Part shown: positions 42,607 through 51,258 of the stretch, in pieces | How positions within the stretch are numbered: position 1 is the first letter of the stretch | Layout: every line of letters starts with the position of its first letter | Source of the DNA: Microbispora oryzae | GTDB lineage: Bacteria; Actinomycetota; Actinomycetes; Streptosporangiales; Streptosporangiaceae | Length of the DNA stretch: 52,761 nucleotides | Assembly: GCF_017896165.1 (NCBI RefSeq) | Contig: NZ_JAFCNB010000031.1 | Span: 1-52,761, forward strand | Direction: 5' to 3' | Position numbers and translations under genes: made by a program | The notes under the pieces: model-generated | The model's input: the letters and a program-made list of their open reading frames with translations, nothing else | The model's database searches: none | What the model was told of the DNA's origin: nothing

Positions 42607-43045
42607 ACGCGCAGGCTACCCCTGCCGCAGCGATGCGACGGGGCGTCCGGCCACCCTGTGGACAACGGCCGGGCCTGTGGACGACGGCTGCGGACGGCGA
42701 CCCGCCGGGGCCTGGCGACGGACGCGCGGCCTGGGGACAAACCGCACATCTGCGCTGCTCGGGGCCTGAGTGACGGCCTTTGCCGGAGCTTTTCGCCGGA
42801 AAGCCTCGCGCACATGTTCGATGCCCGCTAGAGTCTTCGCCAGCGGATCGAACAGGGGTTCGGTCGTGACCATGGTGGATCACCGGCGGGTGGCCGGCGG
42901 CGGGTGAGGCGGTGAGGGCTCGATGACGACAACGGCGATCTCGGCTCCTCCTCGCTGCGCCCCCCTGCGCCCGCGGGCGACACGCCGTAGCGCTTTCTAT
43001 GGAAATCTACGACGGCCGCTATATCCCGTCATAAAGTCCGAGAGC
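42607..43045. promoter_or_regulatory. Non-coding gap with DnaA-box-like sites
   Basis: TGTGGACAA (exact actinobacterial DnaA box, complement strand) at 42657-42665, TGTGGACGA at 42676-42684 and TGGGGACAA at 42732-42740, in the same orientation. The later part (42923-43045) reads open into the AAA ATPase gene but is poorly conserved and probably its leader. No other gene seen. Confidence 0.45.
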
Positions 43046-44227
43046 GTGGACCCCGTGCGCAATCCCTACGCCCCCGGGGCGGGTCAGCGGCCGCCCGAGC
43101 TCGCCGGACGCGATCGCGAGCTGCAGCAGTTCGAGATCGTGCTGGAACGGGTGGCCAGGGGCCGTCCGGAGCGGAGCATGGTCCTCACCGGCCTGCGAGG
43201 CGTCGGCAAGACCGTCCTGCTCAACACCTTCAAGTCCATGGCCATGCAGCGGCTCTGGGGCACCGGGAAGATCGAGGCCCGGCCCGACCAGTCGATCCGC
43301 CGTCCGGTGGCCGCCGCGCTGCACATGGCGATCCGCGAGCTGGCCCCACGCCACCGCGCGCCCGAGCGGATCGAGGAGTTCCTCGGAGTGCTCAAGGCGT
43401 TCGCGATGCGGGATCCGGCGGCGGCCAAGGGCACGTCTCACTGGTCTCCCGGCATCGACGTCCCCGCCTCTCGGGGCCGGGCCGACTCCGGAGACCTGGA
43501 GATCGACCTCACCGAGCTGTTCGTCGACGCGGCCGGCGTCGCGACCGACCTGGGCGTCGGCATCGCGCTCTTCATCGATGAGATGCAGGACGTGCAGCCG
43601 CCCGACGTGTCCGCACTGTGCGCCGCCTGTCACGAGCTGTCGCAGAACGGCGGCCCGCTGATCGTCGTGGGGGCGGGGCTGCCCCACCTGCCGAGCGTGC
43701 TGTCGGCTAGCAAGAGCTACTCAGAACGGCTGTTCCGCTACGCCCGGATCGACCGGCTCGACCGGGATGCCGCCGATCTGGCCCTGATCGTGCCCGCCGA
43801 GCGTGAGGACGTCGAGTTCACCACGGAGGCACTCGACGCACTCTACGAGGCGGCCGACGGCTATCCCTACTTCGTGCAGGCGTACGGCAAGGTGGCCTGG
43901 GACTTCGCGCTGAAGAGCCCGATCACGGCCGACGACATCAAGGTCTCCGCGCCGGAGGCCGAGGAGGAGCTGGCGGTGGGCTTCTTCGGCAGCCGTTACG
44001 AACGGGCGACGCCCGCGGAGCGCGACTACATGCACGCGATGGCGCAACTGGGTGACGAGCCGGTGCTCACGGCCGACGTCGCCGAGGCGCTCGGCCGCAA
44101 ACCGTCCAGCCTGTCCCCGGCCCGGGACAGCCTGATCAAGAAAGGCCTGATCTACAGCGCCGAGCGAGGCATCATCGGCTTCACCGTTCCCCACTTCGGC
44201 AGGTTCCTGCGGGCCCAACCGCTGTAG
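43046..44227 (+). CDS. AAA-type ATPase with C-terminal helical module
   Basis: 393 aa. Opening DPVRNPYAPGAGQRPPELAG is the conserved start of this actinobacterial AAA_16-like group, which is why GTG 43046 is preferred over ATG 42923. Walker A LTGLRGVGKTVLLN (about 43-56), Walker B IALFIDEMQDV (about 175), sensor region VVGAGLPHLPS. C-terminal winged-helix-like part (about 310-393). Close to STAND/AAA proteins; exact process unknown. Ends in a double hairpin. Confidence 0.85.
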   Translation: MDPVRNPYAPGAGQRPPELAGRDRELQQFEIVLERVARGRPERSMVLTGLRGVGKTVLLNTFKSMAMQRLWGTGKIEARPDQSIRRPVAAALHMAIRELAPRHRAPERIEEFLGVLKAFAMRDPAAAKGTSHWSPGIDVPASRGRADSGDLEIDLTELFVDAAGVATDLGVGIALFIDEMQDVQPPDVSALCAACHELSQNGGPLIVVGAGLPHLPSVLSASKSYSERLFRYARIDRLDRDAADLALIVPAEREDVEFTTEALDALYEAADGYPYFVQAYGKVAWDFALKSPITADDIKVSAPEAEEELAVGFFGSRYERATPAERDYMHAMAQLGDEPVLTADVAEALGRKPSSLSPARDSLIKKGLIYSAERGIIGFTVPHFGRFLRAQPL

Positions 44228-44244
44228 TGCGCCCGCCCATTGAC

Positions 44245-44288
44245 CTCTCTACGGCTTTCTAGAGGGGAAGCTAGAGAGCCGTAGAGAG
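44245..44288. terminator. Long hairpin 1 between convergent genes
   Basis: 18 bp arms with one mismatch (CTCTCTACGGCTTTCTAG and its near complement) around an 8 nt loop, 18 bp after the ATPase stop. Strong terminator or a folded RNA end. Confidence 0.75.
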
Positions 44289-44301
44289 CTGAATTCCGGT
44301 G

Positions 44302-44367
44302 CCTCGATGTGGGAATCTACGCCTGTCTACCGTCAGGCCGATACAGGCGTAGATTCCCGCATCGAGG
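44302..44367. terminator. Long hairpin 2 overlapping the MauE-like 3' end
   Basis: 25 bp arms (44302-44326 and 44343-44367) with one mismatch and a 16 nt loop. The right arm encodes the last codons of the MauE-like gene (S-M-R-E-S-T-P) and its stop lies in the loop. Shares the sequence ATCTACG with the ATPase 5' leader. Confidence 0.75.
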
Positions 44368-45151
44368 TGAGCCGCGTCCCGTCCTGGCTCACGACGGCGG
44401 CGCGCACCGGGGGACGGCGGCCGCTCAGATAGACGGCGAACACCACGTCCGCCCCGCCCCGCGCCGGGAACACGAAGAAACGCCAGCACAGCTCGCGCCA
44501 GGTGTCGTCGGGTTCGTCCGACTCCAGCAGTCCACCGTATGTCCGGTAGGCCGTACTCGACCGGAGGCGCGACAGCGCCCGCTCCGGGGGCAGTCGGCGC
44601 ATCTCGCAGGGAGCCCGGTGCCGCAGCCGCGCGACGCTCTCCTCCAGTTCCGGAGAAAGGGCGAGAATCAGGACGGCGCCGCCGCCGATCCAGCAGGCGA
44701 GCGGCCACGACCAGGCGGCGGGCACGTCCGCGCCCGTCACCTCTGTCAACGCCACGAGAACGGCCATCCCCGCCAGCGCGGCCGCCCGCAGGATCGCCCG
44801 TAGCCCGACCGGAGTGGCGCTGACGTCGCCGAAGCAGCCGCACCCCACGTCGGGACGCCGCCGGCGCAGGTCCATCAGGACGTACGTCGCCACGGTGAAG
44901 AACGCCACCGGCAGCCAGCGGGCGACCGGGTGATCGACGGTCGTGAGCGCGACCGCCTGAACGATCTCCGCACAACCACAGAAGATCATCGCGGGCTTGG
45001 TGAAGCGCTCGGGCACCAGTACGGCGGGTCCGAGCCGTACCAGACCTCCCGGCGTCGCCTCGGCGCCCGAGGTGCTTACTTTCGCGATGCCGCCCAGGGC
45101 CAGCATCACCACGAGGATCGGCAGCCCGGCCGTCGCGATGATCGAGAGCAT
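44333..45151 (-). CDS. MauE/DoxX-like membrane protein
   Basis: 272 aa. N-terminal MauE-type membrane domain of about four helices (about 1-165), with the pair G-C-G-C-F-G-D (VGCGCFGD) that marks MauE-like redox proteins, followed by PRTT-free soluble C-terminal about 100 residues with a Cys (CEMRRLPPERAL). ATG at 45151 lies two bases after the stop of the preceding gene. Coupled to the Cys-rich protein 45154-46095, suggesting a thiol-redox pair in the envelope. Confidence 0.78.
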   Translation of the reverse strand: MLSIIATAGLPILVVMLALGGIAKVSTSGAEATPGGLVRLGPAVLVPERFTKPAMIFCGCAEIVQAVALTTVDHPVARWLPVAFFTVATYVLMDLRRRRPDVGCGCFGDVSATPVGLRAILRAAALAGMAVLVALTEVTGADVPAAWSWPLACWIGGGAVLILALSPELEESVARLRHRAPCEMRRLPPERALSRLRSSTAYRTYGGLLESDEPDDTWRELCWRFFVFPARGGADVVFAVYLSGRRPPVRAAVVSQDGTRLTSMRESTPVSA

Positions 45152-45153
45152 CG

Positions 45154-46095
45154 TCACCCCAATCCGATGCGGGCGTTGAAACAGCCCTTGATCAAGTCTC
45201 CGCCCAGTGCCACGAAGGAGGCCGCCGACAGTTCGACGATCCGCCCGCGCGGCGACGTTCCACACTCCAGGCAGCGGTCGCAGAAGCGCCCGGCGACGCA
45301 TCCGCACGCGACGACCGGCAGCGTGCTCGACCGGTCGTCGCACAGGTTGCGGACATGCAGGGCCGACCCGAGCGCGAGGTACGGCAGGCCCGCGCAGGAG
45401 ATCCCGGCGTCGCCGCATCCGGTGTCGGACGTCTCCAGCATGGGATAGGCGACGCCGTGGTCGTCCAGGTCGCTCCAGACGGCCGTACCGGAGATCGTGG
45501 ACTGTGTCCCCCGGTACGCGGGCGGAGGCGGCGGCACCGCCCGGGCGCGATAGGGCGGCTGTGAGGTGGCCGGAAGCAGCGCGAGCGTCGTGTCGCCGTC
45601 GGCGATGCCGATGGCGTCGAACAGGTAGCCCGCCTCCAGTTGCGGATGCCGCACCCTGATCCGCCCGGTCGAGCGGTACGGGATGACGATGGAGCGATGG
45701 CCGCGGTGGGGACCCGCGTCCAGTTCGAGGGTCAGGTCGCGCCTGCCGTGCACGGTGGTGATGGTCCCGGTGATCCGGGTGGTGTCCGCCCAGATCCGGT
45801 CGACCACGGTGCCGGACCTGAGGGCCCGGATGAGAACCCGCGCTCCCGTGGGCAGGTCGGCCGGCGGTAGCGCGGCGCCGCGCCAGGCGGTGGCCCACGG
45901 TGCGATCACGAGGCGTCGCTGCGCGCCCTCGTCGTCCTCGACGATCATCAGGTGCGGGCTGATGTCGGAGATCACGCCGCTCACGGCCTCAAGCGCCGAG
46001 TCGTCGTCGGCGGGAGCCGGCTCCGGCGGTCCGACGTCCCGGCCGAGCGCCGCCGCGGCGAGCGCGCGCCTCCGCTCCACGTTCTGGTACGGCAT
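45154..46095 (-). CDS. Cys-rich protein with possible double-psi-beta-barrel end
   Basis: 313 aa. No clear signal. Residues about 1-200 are beta-rich with no family named. From about 225 it has ten or so Cys (TGCGDAGISCAG, RNLCDD, ACGCVAGRFCDRCLECG, GCFN), and the end RIVELSAASFVALGGDLIKG with CFNARIG resembles the last strand-helix of RlpA/3D-type double-psi barrels. Two bases separate its stop from the MauE-like start, so they are one operon. Likely an envelope redox partner, but the location is unclear without a signal peptide. Confidence 0.65.
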   Translation of the reverse strand: MPYQNVERRRALAAAALGRDVGPPEPAPADDDSALEAVSGVISDISPHLMIVEDDEGAQRRLVIAPWATAWRGAALPPADLPTGARVLIRALRSGTVVDRIWADTTRITGTITTVHGRRDLTLELDAGPHRGHRSIVIPYRSTGRIRVRHPQLEAGYLFDAIGIADGDTTLALLPATSQPPYRARAVPPPPPAYRGTQSTISGTAVWSDLDDHGVAYPMLETSDTGCGDAGISCAGLPYLALGSALHVRNLCDDRSSTLPVVACGCVAGRFCDRCLECGTSPRGRIVELSAASFVALGGDLIKGCFNARIGLG

Positions 46096-46374
46096 GGCCC
46101 CTCCCACGTATCAAGCCTCACATGCCGTCGCGGCCAGCAGATGTGGAATTACCGCTTATCGCACACGCGGGAGCAATAATCCCCCTCCCGGTGCAAGGAG
46201 TGACCTCCCAGCTCGGGACAAACCCGTACCGGGCGGGCGGGAGGGCGTCGCCGTACCGGAGCAGCGGACCTTGCGGGCTTTTTGCTCTTGAGGAAGCGAA
46301 ACCAGGATTTGGGTTCAGCCGGATTCCGGGCCGCGGCTGCGATTCTGGCACGAGATGCCTGACTGGCGGGGTTG

Positions 46375-46887
46375 GTGATCGCATTGATCGTGAACCATGA
46401 GGAGTTCCACTCGTACGTCACGTCCCGCGGGGCGGCGCTGCTCCGCGTCGCCCACCAGCTCACCGGCAACCCGAGTGACGCCGAAGACCTGCTTCAGGCG
46501 GCACTGGTGAAGACCTTTCTCGCGTGGGACCGGATCAAGGACAGATCGTCCCTCGACGGCTACGTGCGGCGCGTCATGGTGAACATCAACATCTCCTCGT
46601 GGCGGAGGCGCAAGATCGAGGAGTATCCCTCGGATGAGCTCCCCGACGTACCCGCCCAGGGCGACTCCCGCCAGCACTACGACGACCTGGAGCGGGCGCT
46701 CGACCGCCTGCCGACGCGCCAGCGCACCGCCATCGTGCTCCGCTACTACGAGGACATGACGGAACCCGAGATAGCGAGGACGCTCGGCATCAGCGTGGGC
46801 ACGGTCAAGAGCTCGGTGTCCCGGGGGATGGCCAAGCTCCGCGGTGACCTGCTGGTCCTCGCGGAGGGGCCGGGACACACGTCCTGA
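46375..46887 (+). CDS. SigE-family ECF RNA polymerase sigma factor
   Basis: 170 aa. Region 2: NHEEFHSYVTSRGAALLRVA and GNPSDAEDLLQAALVKTFLA; region 4: LPTRQRTAIVLRYYEDMTEP and IARTLGISVGTVKSSVSRGM. This is the SigE subgroup common in actinomycetes, which lacks an adjacent zinc anti-sigma. GTG 46375 has GGCGGGG upstream; GTG 46390 (VNHEEF) is an equally plausible start. Regulon unknown. Confidence 0.9.
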   Translation: MIALIVNHEEFHSYVTSRGAALLRVAHQLTGNPSDAEDLLQAALVKTFLAWDRIKDRSSLDGYVRRVMVNINISSWRRRKIEEYPSDELPDVPAQGDSRQHYDDLERALDRLPTRQRTAIVLRYYEDMTEPEIARTLGISVGTVKSSVSRGMAKLRGDLLVLAEGPGHTS

Positions 46888-46929
46888 CGCGGCGCACCCC
46901 GGCCCGTACGCGATGAGCGTGGCGCGCCG

Positions 46930-47688
46930 TCAGCGCAGCAGCGCGGCCTGAGTGTCGGCGCCGGTGTCCGTATTCGTGTCCGTGCCGGTGTCGTTCCCGG
47001 TGTCAGTGCCGGGGTCGGTGTCCGGGGTGGCCGGCGTGGCGGTCGTCGTCGGGACGGGCTGGGAGTTCCACTCGGTGGCGTCGGACGCGTCCGAGGGCAC
47101 CTCCGGCTCCACGGGCGCCGGCGAGAGGGCGGTGTCGACCGCTCCGGGCGGCGTGACGAGGGTGTCGCGCTTGTCGAAGGTGTCCAGCGCCCAGCACGGC
47201 CCGGACCACATGCCGCGGTGCTCCAGCTGGGCCTTGAGCTGCTCGTTGAACTGCCAGTCGGTGTACGCGTGCTCCGGGTAGTAGGAGACGGCCTGGGCGA
47301 CGCCGTTCCTTACCATGTCGCCGTTCACGTAGGAGCCCTGGCCAGTCCACACGTAGACGAGGATCCGGTCGTCCTGCACGACGGCCTCCTTCTGCGGCAG
47401 GACATAGACCGGCTTGCCCTCGGGGAGCAGCTTCTTCAGCCGCGCTACCGCCTCGTCGTACCAGCAGTAGCCCTGTTCCGGAGCGTCCGCCTCCAGCAGG
47501 CCCACGCGTACCGTGGCGCCCTTCGCCGTGACGACGTCGAAGCCGTCCCCGTCGAGGATCTTCTTGACCTTCACCTCGACCGCCTCCTTGGGGACCGTCG
47601 CGGGCCGCGTGGCGGCGCTCGCGGGAACCGCGGCGGCGAGAGGGGCGAGGAGGACGGCGGAAGCGGTCAGGGCCGCGAGGACACGCAC
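46930..47688 (-). CDS. Secreted thermonuclease-family protein
   Basis: 252 aa. Signal peptide with A-S-A/A-A-T cleavage near residue 27. SNase-like domain (about 35-165): VKVKKILDGDGFDVVTAKGA, RVGLLEADAPEQGYCWYDEA, and GMWSGPCWA. The staphylococcal nuclease Arg/Glu catalytic set is only partly kept (DGD and R-x-G-L present, D-A-P-E near), so activity is uncertain. The C-terminal 60 residues are a low-complexity Thr/Asp/Pro tail with repeated TDTGTD-type units, a cell-wall or extracellular linker. Confidence 0.83.
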   Translation of the reverse strand: MRVLAALTASAVLLAPLAAAVPASAATRPATVPKEAVEVKVKKILDGDGFDVVTAKGATVRVGLLEADAPEQGYCWYDEAVARLKKLLPEGKPVYVLPQKEAVVQDDRILVYVWTGQGSYVNGDMVRNGVAQAVSYYPEHAYTDWQFNEQLKAQLEHRGMWSGPCWALDTFDKRDTLVTPPGAVDTALSPAPVEPEVPSDASDATEWNSQPVPTTTATPATPDTDPGTDTGNDTGTDTNTDTGADTQAALLR

Positions 47689-47808
47689 GGGTGCTCCATG
47701 GGGGTAGGGCAGAGGTGCCGGGGCACTGTGGGCGATTTGTGACTGATGAGTATGGAGTTCACCAGAAAACGATCGCCACCGCCACCCCTCACCGGGGATC
47801 CCCAGGTT

Positions 47809-48291
47809 TCACCCGAGCTGCGCGACCTCGTCCGCTCCGGCCGTCGCGCACGGACGGACCACGCCGCGGATGATCCGCAGGGTGTTCAGGAACTCCTCCA
47901 GCCGGTCCGGGGTCAGCAACCCGGTGAAGTACGTCTCGATGTCCTTGACGTGCTGGGGGAGCAGCCGTTCGAGACGTTCCTTTCCCGCCTCGCTGAGCAC
48001 GGCGTAGGAGGCGCGCCGGTCACTGGCGCAGGCGTGCCGTTCGACGAGGCCCTCGCGCTCCAGACGGTCGACCACGCGGGTGATGCCGCTGGTCGACAGG
48101 GAGGTCTGCGCGGCGAGGTCGCCCATGCGCAGGCTCTGGCCGGGAGATCGCGCGAGCCGGATCAGCGTGCCGAAATCCACCTCCGAGAGCCCCTCCTCGG
48201 CGTACGTGGCGTGGAGGTGCTCCGAGACTCCGCTGTAGACCTCGGTGAGCAGGCCGAACGCGGTGAGCCTGGGGTCGTCGAATCCGTCCAT
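47809..48291 (-). CDS. MarR-family regulator
   Basis: 160 aa. Winged HTH: DLAAQTSLSTSGITRVVDRL (recognition helix) then EREGLVERHACASDRRASYA (wing with the D-R-R-A motif). Divergent from the YceI-like gene at 48389 across a 97 bp gap with a good promoter; likely represses it. Ligand unknown. Confidence 0.9.
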   Translation of the reverse strand: MDGFDDPRLTAFGLLTEVYSGVSEHLHATYAEEGLSEVDFGTLIRLARSPGQSLRMGDLAAQTSLSTSGITRVVDRLEREGLVERHACASDRRASYAVLSEAGKERLERLLPQHVKDIETYFTGLLTPDRLEEFLNTLRIIRGVVRPCATAGADEVAQLG

Positions 48292-48313
48292 GGGTAAAGC
48301 CTATCGTTGTTAG

Positions 48314-48343
48314 TTGACGAGAGGAATATACATCCTGTAGATA
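48314..48343 (+). promoter_or_regulatory. Promoter of the YceI-like gene
   Basis: TTGACG (48314-48319), 18 bp, TAGATA (48338-48343), close to the vegetative consensus and 46 bp before the GTG start. In the divergent MarR/yceI gap. Confidence 0.7.
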
Positions 48344-48388
48344 ATTGTTCGCGCATACATCCGCACATCAACCTTCTGGGAGAACGCA

Positions 48389-48952
48389 GTGAGCATCCGT
48401 GAGTGGGAAGGCCTTCAGGTCCCGGCCGCCGGCGAGTTCGCCCTCGACGCGGCACACAGCCGTGTCGGCTTCGTCGCGAAGCACATGATGGTGACCAAGG
48501 TCCGCGGCAACTTCGAGGACTTCGAGGGCAAGATCGTCGTCGCCGAGAACCCGGTGGACTCCAGCGTCGACGTCGTGATCAAGACCGCGAGCATCTCCAC
48601 GCACGTCGCCGACCGTGACGCGCACCTGAAGAGTGACGACTTCCTCGGCGTCGACAAGTTCCCGGACATCACCTTCCGCAGCAAGCGGGTCACCGACCAC
48701 TCGGGTGACGAGTTCACCCTGGTGGGCGACCTCACCGTCCGCGACGTCACCAAGGAGGTCGCGCTCAAGGTGGAGTTCTCCGGTGTCGCCGACAAGCCGG
48801 GCGGCGGGCAGGTCTTCGGCTTCTCGGCCGGCACCGAGATCGACCGCGAGGAGTTCGGCCTGACCTGGAACGTCGCCCTGGAGACCGGCGGCTTCCTGGT
48901 GGGCAAGAAGATCAAGATTGAGATCGAGGGTCAGGCCGTCCGCCAGTCGTGA
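48389..48952 (+). CDS. yceI: YceI-family lipid-binding protein
   Basis: 187 aa. Standard YceI lipocalin-like barrel: FALDAAHSRVGFVAKHMMVT, VRGNFEDFEGKIVV, DAHLKSDDFLGVDKFPDITF, LTVRDVTKEVALKV. No signal peptide, so a cytoplasmic version. GTG start at 48389 (GGGAGAACGCA upstream). Family binds polyprenoid or amphipathic ligands; several are linked to oxidative or lipid stress. The neighbouring MarR gene fits that. Confidence 0.93.
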   Translation: MSIREWEGLQVPAAGEFALDAAHSRVGFVAKHMMVTKVRGNFEDFEGKIVVAENPVDSSVDVVIKTASISTHVADRDAHLKSDDFLGVDKFPDITFRSKRVTDHSGDEFTLVGDLTVRDVTKEVALKVEFSGVADKPGGGQVFGFSAGTEIDREEFGLTWNVALETGGFLVGKKIKIEIEGQAVRQS

Positions 48953-48992
48953 TCCATACCGTGGACGCTCGGGGAGTCATCCACAGTGTGCC

Positions 48993-49031
48993 GCACAGCC
49001 CTTGTCCACATGCTGTGGACAAGGGCTGTGC
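48993..49031. promoter_or_regulatory. 18 bp perfect palindrome made of paired DnaA boxes
   Basis: Arms GCACAGCCCTTGTCCACA and its exact complement around TGC. Each arm contains the actinobacterial DnaA box TTGTCCACA, facing inward. A further box-like TCATCCACA is at 48977-48985. Lies 40 bp after the YceI stop and could also terminate transcription. Confidence 0.75.
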
Positions 49032-49177
49032 ATGATCACAATGGTGGCGTCGGCAGGTCGATCCGGAGACGACCCGAGCGGCTCGGCCGCCGGCGGGAGG
49101 CGGACGGCGCGCCCAGGGCAATCCGCTTTGCCGCCTTGCGCGATCGCCGGTACGCTGTGCTGAGCAACTCGCCACCA

Positions 49178-49267
49178 GGAGGCTTCGCCTAGTCAGGTCT
49201 ATGGCGCCGCACTGCTAATGCGGTTTGGGTCTTAAGCCCATCCGGGGTTCAAATCCCCGAGCCTCCG
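49178..49267 (+). tRNA. tRNA-Ser (anticodon GCU)
   Basis: Acceptor stem GGAGGCT / AGCCTCC with discriminator G at 49267, D arm, anticodon loop CTGCTAA with GCU anticodon, long variable arm with GGGTCTTAAGCCC (Ser type), and T arm CCGGGGTTCAAATCCCCG. The CCA end is not encoded. Reads AGC/AGU Ser codons. Followed by a strong terminator and then an integrase relic, so this is a plausible integration site. Confidence 0.95.
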
Positions 49268-49273
49268 CAGTTC

Positions 49274-49312
49274 AAAGCCCCTCTCGCCGGTCTTCGGCGA
49301 GGGGGGCTTTTT
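49274..49312 (+). terminator. Intrinsic terminator of tRNA-Ser
   Basis: AAAGCCCCTCTCGCCG-gtcttc-GGCGAGGGGGGCTTTTTG: long GC stem with T-run, seven bases after the tRNA. Confidence 0.9.
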
Positions 49313-49369
49313 GATCTCCACAGGGCCTCTAGTTGCAGTTCTAGTTGCAGTTGCCTTCAGCCCCTTGGT

Positions 49370-49757
49370 TCAGTCCTCGCCCCATAGGGCCGCCCCCATG
49401 CGCTCGCTGGCGTCCTTCACCTGGGGACTGGCGATGTGGGTGTAACGCTCGGTGGTCGTCACCCGCGCATGGCCGAGGATCTCCTGTACGACGCGGATGT
49501 GGACGCCCTGCTCGACGAGGAGTGTCCCGGCCGTGTGCCGAGCATCGTGCAGCCTCGCTTCTCTCACTCCGGCCTGCTTGAGGAGCGCCTTCCACATCTT
49601 GTAGTCCTCGCTGCGTTCCATCGGCCGGCCACGACGGGTCGGGAAGAGAAGGTCGTGATCCTCCCAGAGCTCACCGGCCTCCGCGCGTTCGGCGTCCTGG
49701 CGCTTCTTGTGCTCACGGAGGATCGGAAGCAGCTCGGGCGGGCACTGGAGGGTCAGC
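49370..49757 (-). pseudogene. C-terminal relic of a tyrosine-recombinase integrase
   Basis: One frame encodes PELLPILREHKKRQDAERAE, then ELWEDHDLLFPTRRGRPMER, then LHDARHTAGTLLVEQGVHIR, VVQEILGHARVTTTERYTHI: the HxxR, H and Y catalytic signature of phage/AICE integrases. It ends normally at 49370 but the N-terminal two thirds are missing. The 5' part is overlapped by the unrelated lower-GC gene 49713-51242 in another frame. Junction at about 49757-49785. Adjacent to tRNA-Ser, as expected for an integrated element. Confidence 0.85.
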
Positions 49758-51242
49758 CGACGCGTAGGTCGAAGCTAGCAGGTAAGAAGCCTCAGGAGAT
49801 TGATTCCTCCATTGACGTAGCCGTGATATGCCAGCTCCTGTGTCTCCACGAGCCAATTCATGTCGTGCCAGAATGAAATTCGCAGCAGCATCAGCCCGCG
49901 ATTCGAGTAGTTCGCGCCCTGGCAGCTCGCCACCATAGGCGGCTAGCGCCGACCAAACAAACAAACGGTCCTGCTCATCTTGAATAAGCGGCCATGCATC
50001 TAGGTAATACTGTTTCGCAAGATTATCATTACCCCGTGCTGCAGCCAGTGCTCCATTAAGAATCCGCTGGACGACCGAATCAGTAACTTCGCTAATCGCA
50101 ACCTCAGCGGCCTCCAGCCGGCCACAGATCAGCAGAGCTTCTACGACGACACGTACTACCGCACCATCTGATGCTTCCCCTTGCGTAGCCTGTCCTTCCG
50201 GTGCTCGCAGTCCTAGGAGGAAGATCTCATCCCAGCGGTTGTCGATCGCCGCAGCGCGACAGGCGATAGCCACAGCCTTGCTACTGTCGCCCTTCGCAAG
50301 ACTAGTAGCCTCTCTACGCATTTCCCAGCCGTCAGTGTCCCGTCGGTGTATGGCAGATTCCACCATCAGGTCGGCGAGCCGCATCTTTAGCGCGGAGTAG
50401 TTCGGATATTTCCTTACTAGTCTTTCGTAGATGCGCAGTGCTCGACCAAGGTTCTGATCGGGATCGAGAGCTAGGAAGGCTTCTACTGCAACGGATAGAA
50501 CGATTGGATCCCAAGGATCTTGTATGTCAATGAAACGCACTAATTCCTGGAGGTCGTTCGAGATGAGCGCCTTTGTGAACTCGTAGATTTCTGAGGGTGT
50601 CCCGGGTGACTCTAATTTTTCTTGCAGTTCTGTTGCTCTAGAGCGGTCGCCCTCCTGATCCGCCGCTATTGCGGCCTTAGCCATATAACGCGCACGCTCG
50701 AACCCTGATTCGGCTGCAGCCTGGAAGTTTAGTCCAGCCGTATGCCAGTCTCCGTGTGTGCTGGCTAGTTCTCCCAATAGCGCAAAGACTAGCGGATGTG
50801 GATCCCGCAGCCAAATGGGCGGGTTTGCTGTCAAAGAACGAGCCGTCTCTACTGGTGCAGACGACTCTGAAATGACATCCAAAATGCGTAAAGCCGTATC
50901 GGGCTGTAACCCGCGCAATCTCGATAGTGCTTCCGCAACTGCTGGAGGGACTCTTTGGTATTGATTCTGTGGATCAAGAGCAAGATTGATTGATCTCCTG
51001 AGATCCCCAATGGCGAGCTGAGTGGAGTGACTAGAAACCGCGACGGCGTGAGCCGGATCGAGACTAGGGATCAACATTTCGATCGTAGCATCGACCAATT
51101 TAGTAGCTCGAAGGCGTCTTTCCTCATTGGAGAGGGTGTGCCGCGGAAACAACGGCCGACGTCTTGCAAGCTCATTATCGAGTGCTTCTATGAGAGCGTC
51201 CCGATCGCTAGGAGCTGTATGTGCTAAGGTGCAACGAATCAA
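49713..51242 (-). CDS. Lower-GC gene, probably helical-repeat protein
   Basis: 509 aa from the first usable start. Repeated Ala/Leu helices (LVFALLGELASTHGDWHTAG, QAAAESGFERARYMAKAAIA, LRIYERLVRKYPNYSALKMR) suggest TPR-like helical repeats. No catalytic motif. One sampled 60 bp line here has 52% GC versus 75% in the yceI gene, so it was acquired. The last about 20 residues come from the integrase relic in another frame. The natural start is probably the separate frame 51313-51441, joined by a frameshift at the A8 run (51305-51312). Confidence 0.65.
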   Translation of the reverse strand: MIRCTLAHTAPSDRDALIEALDNELARRRPLFPRHTLSNEERRLRATKLVDATIEMLIPSLDPAHAVAVSSHSTQLAIGDLRRSINLALDPQNQYQRVPPAVAEALSRLRGLQPDTALRILDVISESSAPVETARSLTANPPIWLRDPHPLVFALLGELASTHGDWHTAGLNFQAAAESGFERARYMAKAAIAADQEGDRSRATELQEKLESPGTPSEIYEFTKALISNDLQELVRFIDIQDPWDPIVLSVAVEAFLALDPDQNLGRALRIYERLVRKYPNYSALKMRLADLMVESAIHRRDTDGWEMRREATSLAKGDSSKAVAIACRAAAIDNRWDEIFLLGLRAPEGQATQGEASDGAVVRVVVEALLICGRLEAAEVAISEVTDSVVQRILNGALAAARGNDNLAKQYYLDAWPLIQDEQDRLFVWSALAAYGGELPGRELLESRADAAANFILARHELARGDTGAGISRLRQWRNQSPEASYLLASTYASADPPVPARAASDPP

Positions 51243-51258
51243 AATATCCCAGATCGCA

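Noticed and set aside
49321..49360. CTAGTTGCAGTT direct repeats considered as a CRISPR or att core
   Set aside because: Only two short copies with no spacers; likely the 3' flank of the integrase gene.
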